From contig CAJQUN010000058.1 in the NCBI GenBank assembly GCA_907163345.1, positions 682,001 to 746,000 on the forward strand: DNA of 64,000 bases. The letters are read 5' to 3'. Every line of letters begins with the position of its first letter. Position 1 is the stretch's first letter. The notes under the pieces were generated by a model, which was given only the letters and a program-made list of their open reading frames with translations, was not told where the DNA came from and did no database searches. Positions 52,375 through 63,700 of this stretch are shown piece by piece. The stretch is from Haberlea rhodopensis. Lineage: Eukaryota; Streptophyta; Magnoliopsida; Lamiales; Gesneriaceae. The position numbers and the translations under genes are program-made.

Positions 52375-52640
52375 AGGTAGTTCCCACAACAACCTTCACG
52401 AATTTTTTTCAACAGGTATTCTCCTTCTTGAATAGAAGCGGTGTAAAAAAGGGACCGAGAAACTCTTCTTGAACAGTTTTCCCACAATAAACACGATCTG
52501 ATTCCCCATTCTTTTCACCCGAGCTGCTTCACTCTGATCAAAGGGGATGTCATTGGTTTTCAAAAATTTAATGATATATTCTCTTCAATCTCCCACAATG
52601 CATGGCTCAAGATTCATTATGCTATTGACAGATATATGGG
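52375..52640 (-). pseudogene. Tat RNase H-integrase linker and start of integrase zinc domain
   Basis: The minus strand reads KTNDIPFDQSEAARVKRMG, QIVFIVGKLFKKSFSVPFLH and then the VLREIHEG-like motif (KKIREGCCGN). The hAT insertion follows within the HHCC zinc domain and the remainder resumes at 47420. MITE insertion at 52651 separates it from RNase H. Confidence 0.65.
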
Positions 52641-52650
52641 AGATTAAGAG

Positions 52651-53146
52651 TAGGGGTGTAAACGAATCGAATCGAGCCTAATATGCAGAAAAATTTAAGG
52701 TTCGAATTCGGCTCGAAATAGTTATATTCGAGCTCGAGTTCGATTCGAAGTTCGAATAATTTCAAAAAATTGGCTCGAGTTTGGCTCGAATCAGAGTTTG
52801 AGTTTGAGTTCGGCTCGAAAAGGTTCGAACATGTTCGCGAACTATCTGAATTATTGCTCGAAAATAAATATCCGAAAGGTTCGAAATATATTTATTTAAT
52901 ATATAATTATATTATATTAATAAAATATTAAAGTTCGCGGGCGGCTCGCGAACTATCGAACAAAGTAATTTGGGCTCGAGTTCGGCTCGAAAAAAAGTTC
53001 GAACATGTTTGAGTTCTTAATTAGGGGTGTAAACGAATCGAACATGTTCGAGTTCGGCTCGAATTCGAGAATTTTGAATTCAAATCAAATATTTATCGAG
53101 CCGGCTCGAAAAGTTCATGAACATGTTCTATTCGTTTACACCCCTA
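52651..53146. mobile_element. hAT-type MITE with perfect 8-bp target duplication
   Basis: Ends TAGGGGTGTAAACGAATCGA and, inverted, TAGGGGTGTAAACGAATAGA. Flanks ATTAAGAG at 52643-52650 and 53147-53154 are identical. The interior is full of GGCTCGA/TCGAGCC motifs in both orientations. A second internal start, TTAGGGGTGTAAACGAATCG at 53021, suggests a shorter 125-bp copy nested at the right end or a duplicated terminus. Confidence 0.9.
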
Positions 53147-53154
53147 ATTAAGAG

Positions 53155-53906
53155 CTCTTGTACCAGCATCTTCCTGTTTTTCCACTCATAAATCGAACTA
53201 GCCAGCTTAGCCAATTCGTTGACTCGGTTATTCTCCTCTCATGGGACTTGTGTCAATGTTACTTCTTGAAACTTACTCATCAGTGCCCGAGCTGTTTCAA
53301 CGTACTTCCTCAGCTTTTCTTCCTTCACCTTATACACCATATTCACTTGTCGTCCCACGAGCATTGAGTCCATAAACGCTGCTACCTTCTGAACCCCGTG
53401 TCAAATGCTATTAAGAGCCTCGAGATGAAAGCCTCGAATTCAGCTTCATTGTTCGACGAACGAAAGCCAAACTGAATGGCTACTTTTATCGCTTCTCCTT
53501 CGGGACTAATAAGAACCACGCCTTCACCACTTACGAGCTGAGTAGTGGACCCATCCACATAAAGATTCCATTGTTTTTTCCTCAGGCATATGGGTTATCT
53601 CCACCAGAAAATCTGATAGTGCTTGAGCTTTGATGGTAGTTCAGGGTTGGTATGTAAGATTGAACTCATTGAGTTCGGTAGCCCATTTAAACATTCTTCC
53701 CGAGATTCTGCTTTGGACAATAATTTTTCCAATGGGGTACTGGTCACCACCAAGATAGGAAGGGATAAAAAGTATGGCCGAAGTCTCCTGGCTGTGGTTA
53801 TAAGAGTTAAAGCCAACTTTTCAATCTCGGGGTATCTTTGTTTTGCCCCTTGTAATGCTCGGCTCACATAATACACTGGTAGTTGTTGCCTCGATGAGAG
53901 TCTCAT
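53155..53906 (-). pseudogene. Tat gypsy RNase H region
   Basis: The piece 53906-53595 reads LPVYYVSRALQGAKQRYPEI and LALTLITTARRLRPYF, the RT-RNase H connection. The RNase H proper follows: QWNLYVDGSTTQLVSGEGVV and SNNEAEFEA (53580-53450), with the catalytic D in YVDGS and E in NNEAE. Stops appear after about 53410. The MITE at 52651 interrupts its end. Confidence 0.8.
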
Positions 53907-54045
53907 TATGCTCAGGTTTATTCATCAACAACAACTCAGCTAGATATTTCTTCAAATCCTCAAAAGCCTTTTGGCATTGATCATTCCACTCAAATCGAGC
54001 TCATTGCCTTAGCGCTTTGAAGAATGGTAGGCTCCGATCAGCTGA

Positions 54046-54987
54046 TCAGGATATGAACCTACTCAGAGCAGCTATTCGTCCTGCTAATCTCCGCACTCCG
54101 TTCAGGGTCCGAGGAGGATTCATATCTTGAATTGCCCTTATCTTCTTGGGGTTGACTTCAACACCCGTCTCAGTAACCATGTACCATATAAATTTTCCGC
54201 TGTGTATTCCAAATGTGCATTTAGCAGGATTTAATTTCATGCCAAATTTACGTTAGGTGTTAAATACTTCCTCCATGTCGCAGACCAAATCCAATGCCCT
54301 CTTACTTTTGATGAGGATATCGTCTACATACACTTCTACATTCTGCCCAATCTGATCATTGAATATCTTATCCATCAATCTTTGATAAGTGGCTCTAGCA
54401 TTCTTCAGTCCAAAGGGCATAACCACATAACAAAAAGTTTCCCCTGCTGTGACGAAGCTGACTTTAGGTTGACCTTCTCGGGACAAAGGGATTTGATGAT
54501 ATCCCTGATATGCTCCATCACACAAAGTTATTCGTGCCTAGCGGTGGAGTCTACCAGTTGATCAATCATCGGAAGAGGATATCAATCTTTAGTACATGCC
54601 TTGTTCACATCTCGGAAATCTACAACACATCCTCCATTTGTCTCATAATTTCTGCACAAGAACCACATTCGAGAGCCATGCTAGGAAATTGATTTCCCTG
54701 ATGTGGCCATCTTTCAGCAATTCCCCCACCTGCTGAGCAATGATGGCATATTTCTCTGGTCCAAAATATCTTCTCTTCTGTTTAATGGCCCGAGCATCAG
54801 TCTCAACATTGAGGTGATTCTCGGCGACCTTCGATTCTAGTCCACTCAAGTCGGCGGTACTCCATGCAAACACGTCCACATTTCTGTTCAAACATTCAAT
54901 AACTTTTCCCTTCAATTTGGTTCCAACTGGGAGCCCACTTTCATATTTTAGTCGGATGACCCAATTCAATAGAGAGAAACTCCTCAA
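54046..54987 (-). pseudogene. Tat gypsy reverse transcriptase
   Basis: In order: the pre-RT segment (RNVDVFAWSTADLSGL), FGPEKYAIIAQQVGELLKDG and HIREINFLAWLSNVVLVQK (54643-54987); a shifted stretch; then GAYQGYHQIPL, FCYVVMPFGLKNARATYQR and the catalytic YVDDIL (54253-54525); then KLNPAKCTFGIHSGKFIWYM and GVEVNPKKIRAIQDM (54046-54240). All RT blocks are recognisable, with at least three frame lesions. Confidence 0.9.
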
Positions 54988-55261
54988 CTGGGGTTATTCT
55001 CTCCTCGGCCATCTCATCCTCATCTCTCCTTCTTTTTCAACTTTTCATGTTTCAGCTCGTGAACATAACAATTCCTCGAGGAACTTTGATTTACTCGAAT
55101 CTGTCCGACTCCTCACCCACAAGGAATTTCAACGTAAAATGATAGGTGGACACCACTGCTTGAAATGCACTCAGGACTGGTCGGCCCTAAATTATGTTGT
55201 ATGAAGAAGGGGCATCCACCACCAGAAAATTGATCATCTTTGTCTTCGTCCTTGGTTCCTC

Positions 55262-55570
55262 TCACAACGTGACAGTCAATGAAACCTGCCCTACCGGACT
55301 TACAACTTCTTCAGCAAATCCATGCAAAGAAGTATTTACCCTTTGCATGGGCATGCTTCCCAACTCCATTTGGGCCAGCGTGTTTAAGAGTAGCACGTCG
55401 CCCGAGCTTCTAGTGTCAATAAAAATTCTTTGCACATTATAGTTGGTTAATGTGGCTGAGATAACCAGCATATCATCGTGGGGAAATTGCACCCCTTGTA
55501 GATCCTCGGGCACAAATGCAATTGATGGTCCTGTTGGAGCACCCTCTGGTGCAATGGACATGACCTGCAA
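55262..55570 (-). pseudogene. Tat gypsy aspartic protease
   Basis: Reads ISATLTNYNVQRIFIDTRSS followed by GDVLLLNTLAQMEL, then LHGFAEE. The active site, normally D-x-G-S-S, is DTRSS. It is cut off from RT by about 270 bases of shifted frame. Confidence 0.75.
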
Positions 55571-55579
55571 CTTCCGAGC

Positions 55580-56442
55580 ATAACTCTTCCTTTCTCGGTT
55601 AGAATCTCTTCCTACATTCCTCCAGAAATCATATGTATAGCACCTCGGTTTTGTACGTTAACGGGGCCAACTCGCCTACTACCTGAACAACATTTTCCTC
55701 GTGTCTCTCTCCTCTGACTGCCCATGGTACAAGTCTGAGAACCCCTCTCCCTAGATTTGTATTATTCCGATGGGGAGGATTATTGAAGATTGGTCCATCA
55801 TTGGGCTCTTGCCTTCCCCTGTATCTGTTCACTCCTCGGCCCCTCTCGACCCCTATTCGGGCCTCGCTGATTCATGGCCATCTCTCTTGGCGGCCTCATC
55901 GGGAGATATTACTCGAAACTCCTTTTTGGTTGTCCAGGATGTTATCTTTTTGGTTAAACTTGCCTCCATACTTTATGTCTTTCTTTGGCTTCATTTTATG
56001 GGCGTCTTCCAAGTTAATATACTTAGAAGCTCTTCCTAGAAACTCATCATAATCAGATGGAGGTTTTTTGGCCAATGATCTGAACAGATCTCCCTCTCGC
56101 AGCCCTGAGTAAAGGCATTGACGAGTATCTCTGACGTGACATGAGGAACGTCGAGGCAAACTTGATTGAACCTTTTCAGGAAAACCCACAGCGATTCTTT
56201 CTCCAAATGTTAAGTCTGAACAAGCTGAAGGTTGTTCTTTTGCAACTCCTGTTGCTCGCAAATTGATGTAGGAACAACGAGCTGAACTTTGGGAATGTAT
56301 CTATGATCCCCGGTGATAATTGATTGAACTAGGATTGAGCTGCTCCTGCTAGGGTGGTAAGAAAAACCCTACACTTCACCCCATCTGTGAGTTGGGGAAG
56401 GAGTGAAGCATTCTCGAATCATGATAAATACTCCTCAGGATC
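55580..56442 (-). pseudogene. Tat gypsy Gag, central and C-terminal part
   Basis: The minus strand from 56442 reads DPEEYLS, FENASLLPQLTDGVKCRVFL, AQS, FNQLSPGIIDTFPKFSS (capsid domain). In other frames follow GLREGDLFRSLAKKPPSDYD, FLGRASKYINLEDAHKMK and a basic tail. It joins 62508-63050 exactly across the Athila-like insertion (DGNE at 62508-62520, DPEE at 56442). Confidence 0.8.
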
Positions 56443-57962
56443 TAGCGCTTATCGTGTACGCCCAAATTAACCCCACTCAATCCTCAAGATTGATAACAAT
56501 AATGTTGTAGTGTGAGTAGAGATCGATCACACAGGAAGGTGTGAATTCTTGTGTTAATGAAAATCAAAAGCAAAATAATTAAAATAAAATGGGGTTGTGA
56601 GTGAATTATACTAATTAAATTAAAACTAAAGATTAAACTAATGAAAGCGATTCTTGGTATCGATCGACTCTACCTTGGATTATCATCTATTTCATCGATT
56701 CACAAAAGACTTGAATTTACTTGAATATTCATCAATTGGAAATCCAATTCCTCCCTCACTTTATTCATAGTCAATTAGTCCAAGCGGTCTAATTTAACTT
56801 TCATCAATCAATCAATCTATATATGTATATTCAAGATTAAAATCATGACATCATTCAAAACTAGTGAGCGATGAATCTAAATAACATAAACACAAGCGGT
56901 TTATATAAATTTAGTCAATGATTTTCCCTAAGAACTTAATAAATTCACAAGCGTAAAATCATTAGTCTTAGGTGCTTCTTCAATTAGATTATTCAAACAA
57001 TTTCTTATTTGATATCTAATTAGTAATAGATTATATGCAAGTTATTAGGTTGTCAATCCAATAAACAAACATCAATCATATCAACAAAATCAGAAAAACA
57101 ATGTATTCAATAAAATCGATAAACAAAAGCGTAGGAATCTCCCCAAGATAAATAAATCCAAGGTTTTGTCTTCCTCAACCAAGAATTAAGACTAGCTACA
57201 CATAATTAAAACAAAACGATAAATAAAAACAAAGGAAAGAATACTAATCCGATCTACGCACGTCGAGGTGTCAATCCCGTCTTCGTTTTGATCTTCGTAG
57301 CGTTATTCAACAAAATTGAGAGAAAAATTGTAAAACTATCTTAAACTACTCTACCCTAACTATCTAGATGCTTTTATGTCTGATATTTTGAGTGTATTAT
57401 ATAGGGAGGCTAGGAGGTGGGATAAAATCCAAGTTGGAAGGAAAGAAATCATGTTTTTCAAAACTCCGGGCGATCGATCGAGATAAAGGGACCGATCGAT
57501 CGAGCTTCACAGTAGAAATTTCGTGACTTTTTCAGCCTTGCTCGATCGATCAAGCATTTCTGCTCGATCGATCGAGCAAACCAGAATGTTTTCTGCTCAC
57601 TTTTCAGCTTTTGGCGATCGACTTGCATTGGTCATAACTTCTTCATACGATCTCCGAATTCGACGAATCAGCTGTCCACGCGAAGATAACTTAAATTTCA
57701 CAACTTTTCTATGGACCACATTTCCAAAACTTGGCTCAAACATATATAAATTTGAGGAGAAATAAACGACATGTGTCTTGGATTCCGATTTTTCCTCTTC
57801 TTCAACTTTATTCATTCTTTCATCATTTTAGCTCGATTTCTTCACCTTTTCCTACATATTACCAAATGTATGATTAGGAACTATAAACATCAAGTTAACA
57901 AATAATATTCCCAATCATTGACATTTAAGAGCATAAAACGTGTCTATTTCTAGACACATCAA
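56443..57962 (-). repeat. Athila-like 3' LTR
   Basis: Minus strand from TGATGTGTCTAGAAATAGAC (57962) to ...CGATAAGCGCTA (56443), 1.5 kb. Nearly identical to 60976-62507. Contains a CTCGATCGATCGAGC-type cluster (57470-57590) and a minus-strand TATA-like CTATATAATACAC near 57395-57405. Confidence 0.9.
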
Positions 57963-59639
57963 ATACCCACATACTTAAACTTTACTCGACCTCGAGTAAA
58001 TCAGGTAAAACTACAATATTTTTGTTGGCTCATAGCATCATAACAAACTAACTTATCCTCACTTTAATGGCTCAACAATTTTAAAATATGAATAGTAATG
58101 AAAGGCGGTGAAAAGTTAACAGTTGAACAAGTTCAATCCCTAGACATCTCATACTTAACGAAGTAGCGAACGTGTGTGTGTGGTCATAAACAAGTGTCAA
58201 GTACATATTATAGATCAAATAGATGTAAACCCACAATAGCTCAAGTTGTACACCAACACAAGTATAAGCTCACTTGCACACTCTTCTCCACTATCTTAGT
58301 CACTTGCAAACACAAATCAAGTAGGTCTTTACTAGCTTGTAGCTTCGCCTAGGTATTGGCTTATGAAAGAAAGGGTAAGGTGTATCAAACAAGAGAGTAT
58401 AATGATATGCACAATAATTAGCTTCTCTTCTTGCGTGATTATTGCAATGTAAACTTTAATCATTTTTTCCTCTTTTGTGCCTTGGCTCCCATTGGAGTCA
58501 TATTTGTATTAATTCTTTTCAAGGCATCCCTTTTCTTTCATGCATTTCATTCTTTTGACAATGAAGCTCAAAACATATGAATGAATGAATACATAAGTGC
58601 ATGTGAATGAAACACATCATACTCCCTTCAAAGGTGTGGGTTAAAATCACATTTAGTCTTATTAGGGACGGATGATAAGCTAGTCAAAGAATGTCGAATG
58701 GGGGTTGTTTGTATGCTTAGCATACAACCATTCTTTTGTATTAAACCTCAAAAAGGGTACTACTGATTGAATTTTTTTTTACATGGTAGGATTGAAAGGC
58801 TTCAAAGGTCGCCTATATCACTTTCATGTTCGCAAGTAGTCTCGACATACGCCTCAAAGAGCTTGTAGTTAAGTTCTAGCATGTATTATAGACTTCCTAA
58901 GACTATCACAAATTCACACAATCTTCACTAAGCTATGCACACTTCACAAGTTATGACGGATTCGTGCTCAAAATATTCAACTACTATGTCAAAGCATAAT
59001 TTGCATTAGAGTTCAAAGTGTTTCAAGGTTAACGATTCACCTATGTTCATAAACATGCATGCTCTCCATTAGGTTTCATCATGGGCTAGTGATTCTAAGC
59101 ATGTATTCATTACTAAGTATGAGCTCAAAATTTTTAATTTTCGATTTTTTTGTATTTTTTGTAATAATAAAGCAATAACGCACCACTAATCCCTCCCACG
59201 TACTTAAATCTTACATTGCCCCAATGTAAGGCAAAAATACAAGAAAAGAGAAAAGTCTAACTAATAAAGTAATAAAACATAAAAAGAAAGGAAAACTAAC
59301 TCCCCTTGGGTTGCCTCCCAAGCAGCGCCTCTGTTTAACGTCCGTGGCCCCACTCCAATGCTCGTGATCATGGTGGGTCATGTTTGGTGTCCAATGCCAC
59401 CTTTTTCCACCTCAGTATCCTTCTGACAGCTTGAAGGCGATGCCTATTCACCTTATACTTCTTGGAGGTCCTCGACCCTTTTCTCATCCCCTCATTTTCT
59501 AAAGATGCTTCTTGAGATCGTTCAGGAGGAAGTTTTGGCTCAATATCAGGTACCTCATTTCAGAATTAAAATTTTTAGAAGGAGAATTTGGTAAAGTAGT
59601 AATAATGCATGAATTATCAGTCAAAACGTCTTCCATACC
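57963..59639 (-). other. Athila-like 3' non-coding internal region
   Basis: No gene can be read. Near 59296-59345 lies the minus-strand motif GACGTTAAACAGAGGCGCTG followed by CTTGGGAGGCAACCC, a conserved Athila feature normally found downstream of pol. So the deletion of RT to integrase lies between the protease (59640) and this motif. The polypurine-like tract AAGTATGTGGGTA lies next to the 3' LTR at about 57964-57976. Confidence 0.6.
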
Positions 59640-60160
59640 TCATTCGTCAACCAGTCGATGAGTAGTTACCCCTAATTCATGTTCATTGACAAGATGTGAC
59701 TGTTCTAGTGATATGTGATGTGTGATGCCAATAATATAATCAGTAGTAGGAGGATGAATGGGATTATGAGTATTAAACTTAGCTACCTCACCATTAAACT
59801 CCATAGTAAAAGTACCACCACTTACATCTATTATGCATTTGGAAGTTTTCAAAAATGGTCTCCCTAACAGAATAGGGCTGCATTTATTATCATTTTCCAT
59901 GTCAAGTACGTAGAAGTCAGCAGGAAAGACCAATGTATAAACTTTCACTAGAACGTCCTCAAGTATTCCCCTATGATGCACAGTAGACCTATTTGCTAAT
60001 TGAATAGCAATTTCAGATTTTTTCAAAGGTCCTAGTTCTAAAGATGCATAGATTGAATAAGGCATAACATTTATTGCTGCTCCTAAATCTAGCTTGGCCT
60101 TATCAATTCTATTATTTCCAATCGTGCATGGAACAGTGAATATACCTGGATCCGTGCATT
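59640..60160 (-). CDS. Athila-like aspartic protease segment
   Basis: The minus strand reads NNRIDKAKLDLGAAINVMPY (active site DLGA, about 60090-60077), then SLELGPLKKSEIAIQLANRS, LVKVYTLVFPADFYVLDME, ILLGRPFLKTSKCIIDVSGG. These are the DLGA, D-F-x-VLDM and LGRPFL blocks of Athila-type retropepsins. The frame is open to the stop at 59640. It processes Gag. A shift at the A run near 60190-60200 separates it from Gag. Confidence 0.8.
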
Positions 60161-60186
60161 TAGTAGGGGTTTCCTCCTCCTCATCG

Positions 60187-60862
60187 TCAGAAAAAAAAAA
60201 TCATCAAACATGTCCATTTCATCATAGTATTCGACCTTCGGTCCTTCTTCCACAGCACATGATTCTTCAAAATATTTGACATAACGCTCAGTTAGAGACA
60301 TACCTTTTGGAGTTGCGGGATGTGCAAGCTCATTTTCCTCTAGTGGCACATGTATCTTCTCTTCTAGCTTGGGTGGCGTAAGTACCACCTTCCCCTGGGT
60401 TTCTACCTCTTCATCACTCCTTGAGGCGACTGCAATGATGGTCTCTCTTGGGGTCTCTTGTTGCTCTCCTAGACTCTTGATTGATGTTGCTATTTGCTCC
60501 ATTTGAGTACACAAATTCTGAGTGCTAGCCCTGAATTCCTGTTGAAATTGCAAAGTACTATCGTTAAGTTTTGAAACAAGATCCTCTAAAGACTCACCAG
60601 GGGTATGGTATTGAGGTTGTTGTGGCCATGACGGGTATTGCGGTATGTATGGCGGTAGGGTGCTTTACATGTAGGGTGGAGGTGGGCTCATCCATTGATT
60701 GGCATATTGATCACTCCAACTTGAGTTGTATGCACTTTGTCCACTCCATATGCCAAGTTGTTGCACAAGATATGCCAATTCGTCCAAGCTCCTATAATCC
60801 GCCATGGCAATCAGTATGCCTCTATGGTTCGAGATTAAATGTGCACTTGTAAGCACGAACAA
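60187..60862 (-). pseudogene. Athila-like Gag remnant
   Basis: A frame starting at the second Met reads MADYRSLDELAYLVQQLGIW and a Pro/Gln/Tyr/Trp-rich tract (WMSPPPPYM, stop, PQYPSWPQQPQY). It continues as LVSKLNDSTLQFQQEFRAST, MEQIATSIKSLGEQ, PPKLEEKIHVPLEENEL and MTLTERY-like blocks. The usual capsid domain upstream is missing, because the start is only 110 bases from the primer site. A stop at 60665 and a shift near 60190 break it. Confidence 0.65.
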
Positions 60863-60952
60863 ACCAATGTAGCACTAGGGGAAATAAAGAATGAAAAAGA
60901 AAGAGAAAGAAAAAAAACAGAAAATATTAACACAAAAATTTATAACGCCTCC

Positions 60953-60973
60953 CCGGCAACGGCGCCAAAATTT
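60953..60973 (-). other. Athila-like primer binding site
   Basis: Minus-strand TTGGCGCCGTTGCCGGGGA follows the 5' LTR end within a few bases. It is the primer site characteristic of Athila elements. Confidence 0.8.
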
Positions 60974-60975
60974 GG

Positions 60976-62507
60976 TAGCGCTTATCATGTACGCCCAAAT
61001 AAACCCCGCTCAATCCTCAAGATTGATAACAATAATGTAGTAGTTTTAGTATGGATCGATCCCACAGGGAGGTGTGAATTCTTGTGTTAATGAAAATCAA
61101 AAGCAAAACAATTAAAATAAAAGATGGGGTTGTGAGTGAATTATACTAATTAAATTAAAATTAAAGATTAAACTAATGAAAGCGATTCTTGGTATCGGTC
61201 GACTCTACCTTGGAATTATCATCTATTTCATCGATTCACAAAAGACTTGAATTTACTTGAATATTCATCAATTGGAAATCTAATTCCTCCATCACCTTAT
61301 TCATAGTCAATTAGTCCAAGCGTTCTAATTTAACTTTCATCAATCAATCGATCTCTATATGCATATTCAAGATTAAAATCATGACATCATTCAAAACTAG
61401 TGAGCGACGAATCTAAATAACATAAACACAAGAGGTTTATATAAATTTAGTCAATGTCTTTCCCTAAGAACTTAATAAATTCACAAGCGTAAAATTATCA
61501 GTCTTAGGTGCTTCTTCAATTAGATTATTCAAACAATTTCTTATTTGATATCTAATTAGTAATAGATTATATGCAAGTTATTAGGTTGTCAATCCAATAA
61601 ACAAACATCAATCATATCAACAAAATCAGAAAAACAATGTATTCAATAAAATCGATATACAAAAGCGTAGGAATCTCCCCAAGATAAATAAATCCAAGGT
61701 TTTGTCTTCCTCAACCAAGAATTAAGACTAGCTACACATAATTAAAACAAAACGATAAATAAAAACAAAGGAAAGAATACTAATCCGATCTACGCACGTC
61801 GAGGTGTCAATCCCGTCTTCGTTTTGATCTTCGTAGCGTTATTCAACAAAATTGAGAGAAAAATTGTAAAACTATCCTAAACTACTCTACCCTAACTATC
61901 TAGATGCTTTTATGTCTGATATTTTGAGTGTATTATATAGGGAGGCTACGAGGTGGGATAAAATAAAAGTTGGAAGGAAAGAAATCATGTTTCCATGTTT
62001 TTCAAAACTCCGGGCGATTGATAGAGATAAAGGAACCGATCAATCGAGCTTCACAGTAGAAATTTCGTGACTTTTTCAGCCTTGCTCGATCGATCAAGCA
62101 TTTCTGCTCGATCGATCGAGCAAACCAGAATGTTTTCTGCTCATTTTTCATCTTTTGGCGATCGACTTGCATTGGTCATAACTTCTTCATACAATCTCTG
62201 AATTCGACGAATCAGTTGTCCACACGAAGATAACTGAAAGTTCTACAGCTTTTCTATGGACCACATTTCCAAAACTGGGCTCAAACATATATAAATTTGA
62301 GGAGAAACGAGCGACATGTGTCTTGGATTCCGATTTTTCCTATTTTCTTCAACTTTATTCATTCTTTCATCATTTTAGCTTGATTTCTTCACATTTACTA
62401 CATATTACCAAATGTATGATTAGGAACTATAGACATCAAGTTAACAATTAAATCATTCCCAATCATTGACAATTAAGGTCATAAAAAGTGTATTTCAAGA
62501 CACATCA
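60976..62507 (-). repeat. Athila-like 5' LTR
   Basis: Minus strand from TGATGTGTCTTGAAATAC (62507) to ...TGATAAGCGCTA (about 60976). Pairs with 56443-57962. Confidence 0.9.
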
Positions 62508-63050
62508 CTTCGTTGCCATCATAATGTCACACATTTAAGGTTCCGAAATTAGATGGTAGGGGATCGTCGAGAACCTCAGGGGCAACTGGCGTGCTCCACC
62601 ATACTGAGTAGATGTGCCCCTCCATCTTGTTGTGTGTCTGCTGCAACTCATCTTTTAGATCCTCCATCTGATGGTGTAGAGTTTTGTTACTCTTCTCTCC
62701 TATTTGACTGGAGAGGTCATCAACCTTCTTAGTCTCCTCTTCCTACTCTTCTGAAGAAGCCAGATCTTCTTCTCTATTTGTTCTTCTTTGCTGGGCAGGG
62801 TCATAAATTGCTTCATGACCTCCCCCACGGTTTTCGCAATAGCCTCAATAGACTGTTCCATTGGCATTCTGACAGTGGGAAATGCCTGAGGATTAGCTTG
62901 AGGAACATTTTGTGCTGATTCCACATCATCCTCCGTCTCTTCATGTAGCGGAGAAGAGTATGAAGGGGGTTTTGGATATATCCCCTAGAACTCTGTCCTC
63001 TACCCTTGCTCCTTGCCATTTTTCTTCTTCTTCTGTAAAACTATTCCCTG
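62508..63050 (-). pseudogene. Tat gypsy Gag N-terminal part
   Basis: Starts MARSKGRGQSSRG at 63019. After a shift come SAQNVPQANPQAFPTVRMPM and IEAIAKTVGEVMKQF (62700-62924), then the LPSNFGT..YDGNE end at 62508, where the Athila-like element is inserted. The capsid domain resumes at 56442. At least two frame lesions. Confidence 0.7.
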
Positions 63051-63073
63051 CTTCAACGTCTTAACTCGATTTT

Positions 63074-63091
63074 CCCACAGACGGCGCCAAT
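63074..63091 (-). other. Tat primer binding site
   Basis: Minus-strand TGGCGCCGTCTGTGGGAA at the LTR end, the standard primer site of Tat/Ogre-type elements. Confidence 0.75.
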
Positions 63092-63700
63092 GATGTTCTC
63101 TGTTATTTTCTGTGTTCGGTAGAATATGTGTGTTGCAGAAAATAAATGAAAGAAACCATAATTTTTACATAGAAAACCTCCAAATCAAAAAAAAACCACG
63201 GGACCTAATTTTCACTAAGAACTTGTATGTATTTACAGGACTTAGACTCAAAATAAGAACTTTCAACAAAGCATAAGAGTAAAAGACCGGACATATATAA
63301 TAATTTTCTCCTCGGTGCCTTTTCTTGCCTAGAAAGTTTAACCCCATGGAATGGAATTGGCGGTGGATATTTATAGTGTGATCTGGGTAGTTAACAAGCA
63401 TGAAATCTGGAACACAATCTCCTCTTATCGTGGCGTCACTGGCTCAAGACGTGTCCGACAAGTCAGCGCTCCATCATCGCACGCTTATCTGCGCCTGTTA
63501 ATTGGCTAGTTATGTATGGGTCTTTCGCTACCCTTTGACCATTGTTCCGAACATGTATGGTACTTCTCGGGTAATTTGTGCTAGGGCTTTCTGCTCGGGA
63601 TATCTCGTGCTCGACGCTTGTATGAGATTTTACCAAATAAACTTATATGTGTGTGAGTGTGTGTGGTTGTGTGTGTGCAAACAATCACTAGCAAATAATG
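63092..63700 (-). repeat. Tat gypsy 5' LTR
   Basis: Ends ...AACAGAGAACATCA at the primer site. A TATA box CTATAAATATCC lies at about 63368-63379 on the minus strand, with a CA/GT-rich stretch (GTGTGTGTGGTTGTGTGTG) near 63650-63680. The upstream edge is uncertain (63690-63710). The matching 3' LTR was not found near 45600, so this element may be truncated at its 3' end. Confidence 0.6.

Larger units (their letters stand above)
56443..62507 (-). mobile_element. Athila-like gypsy element without RT and integrase
   Basis: Two 1.5-kb LTRs enclose a 3.0-kb internal domain. The domain holds a primer site (TTGGCGCCGTTGCCGGGGA, 60953-60973), a short Pro/Gln-rich Gag piece, a protease with the Athila-type DLGA motif, and a conserved non-coding 3' region. 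RT, RNase H and integrase are absent. The LTRs differ only slightly by eye, so the copy moved recently and must have used enzymes in trans. It is inserted in the Tat gag. Confidence 0.9.
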
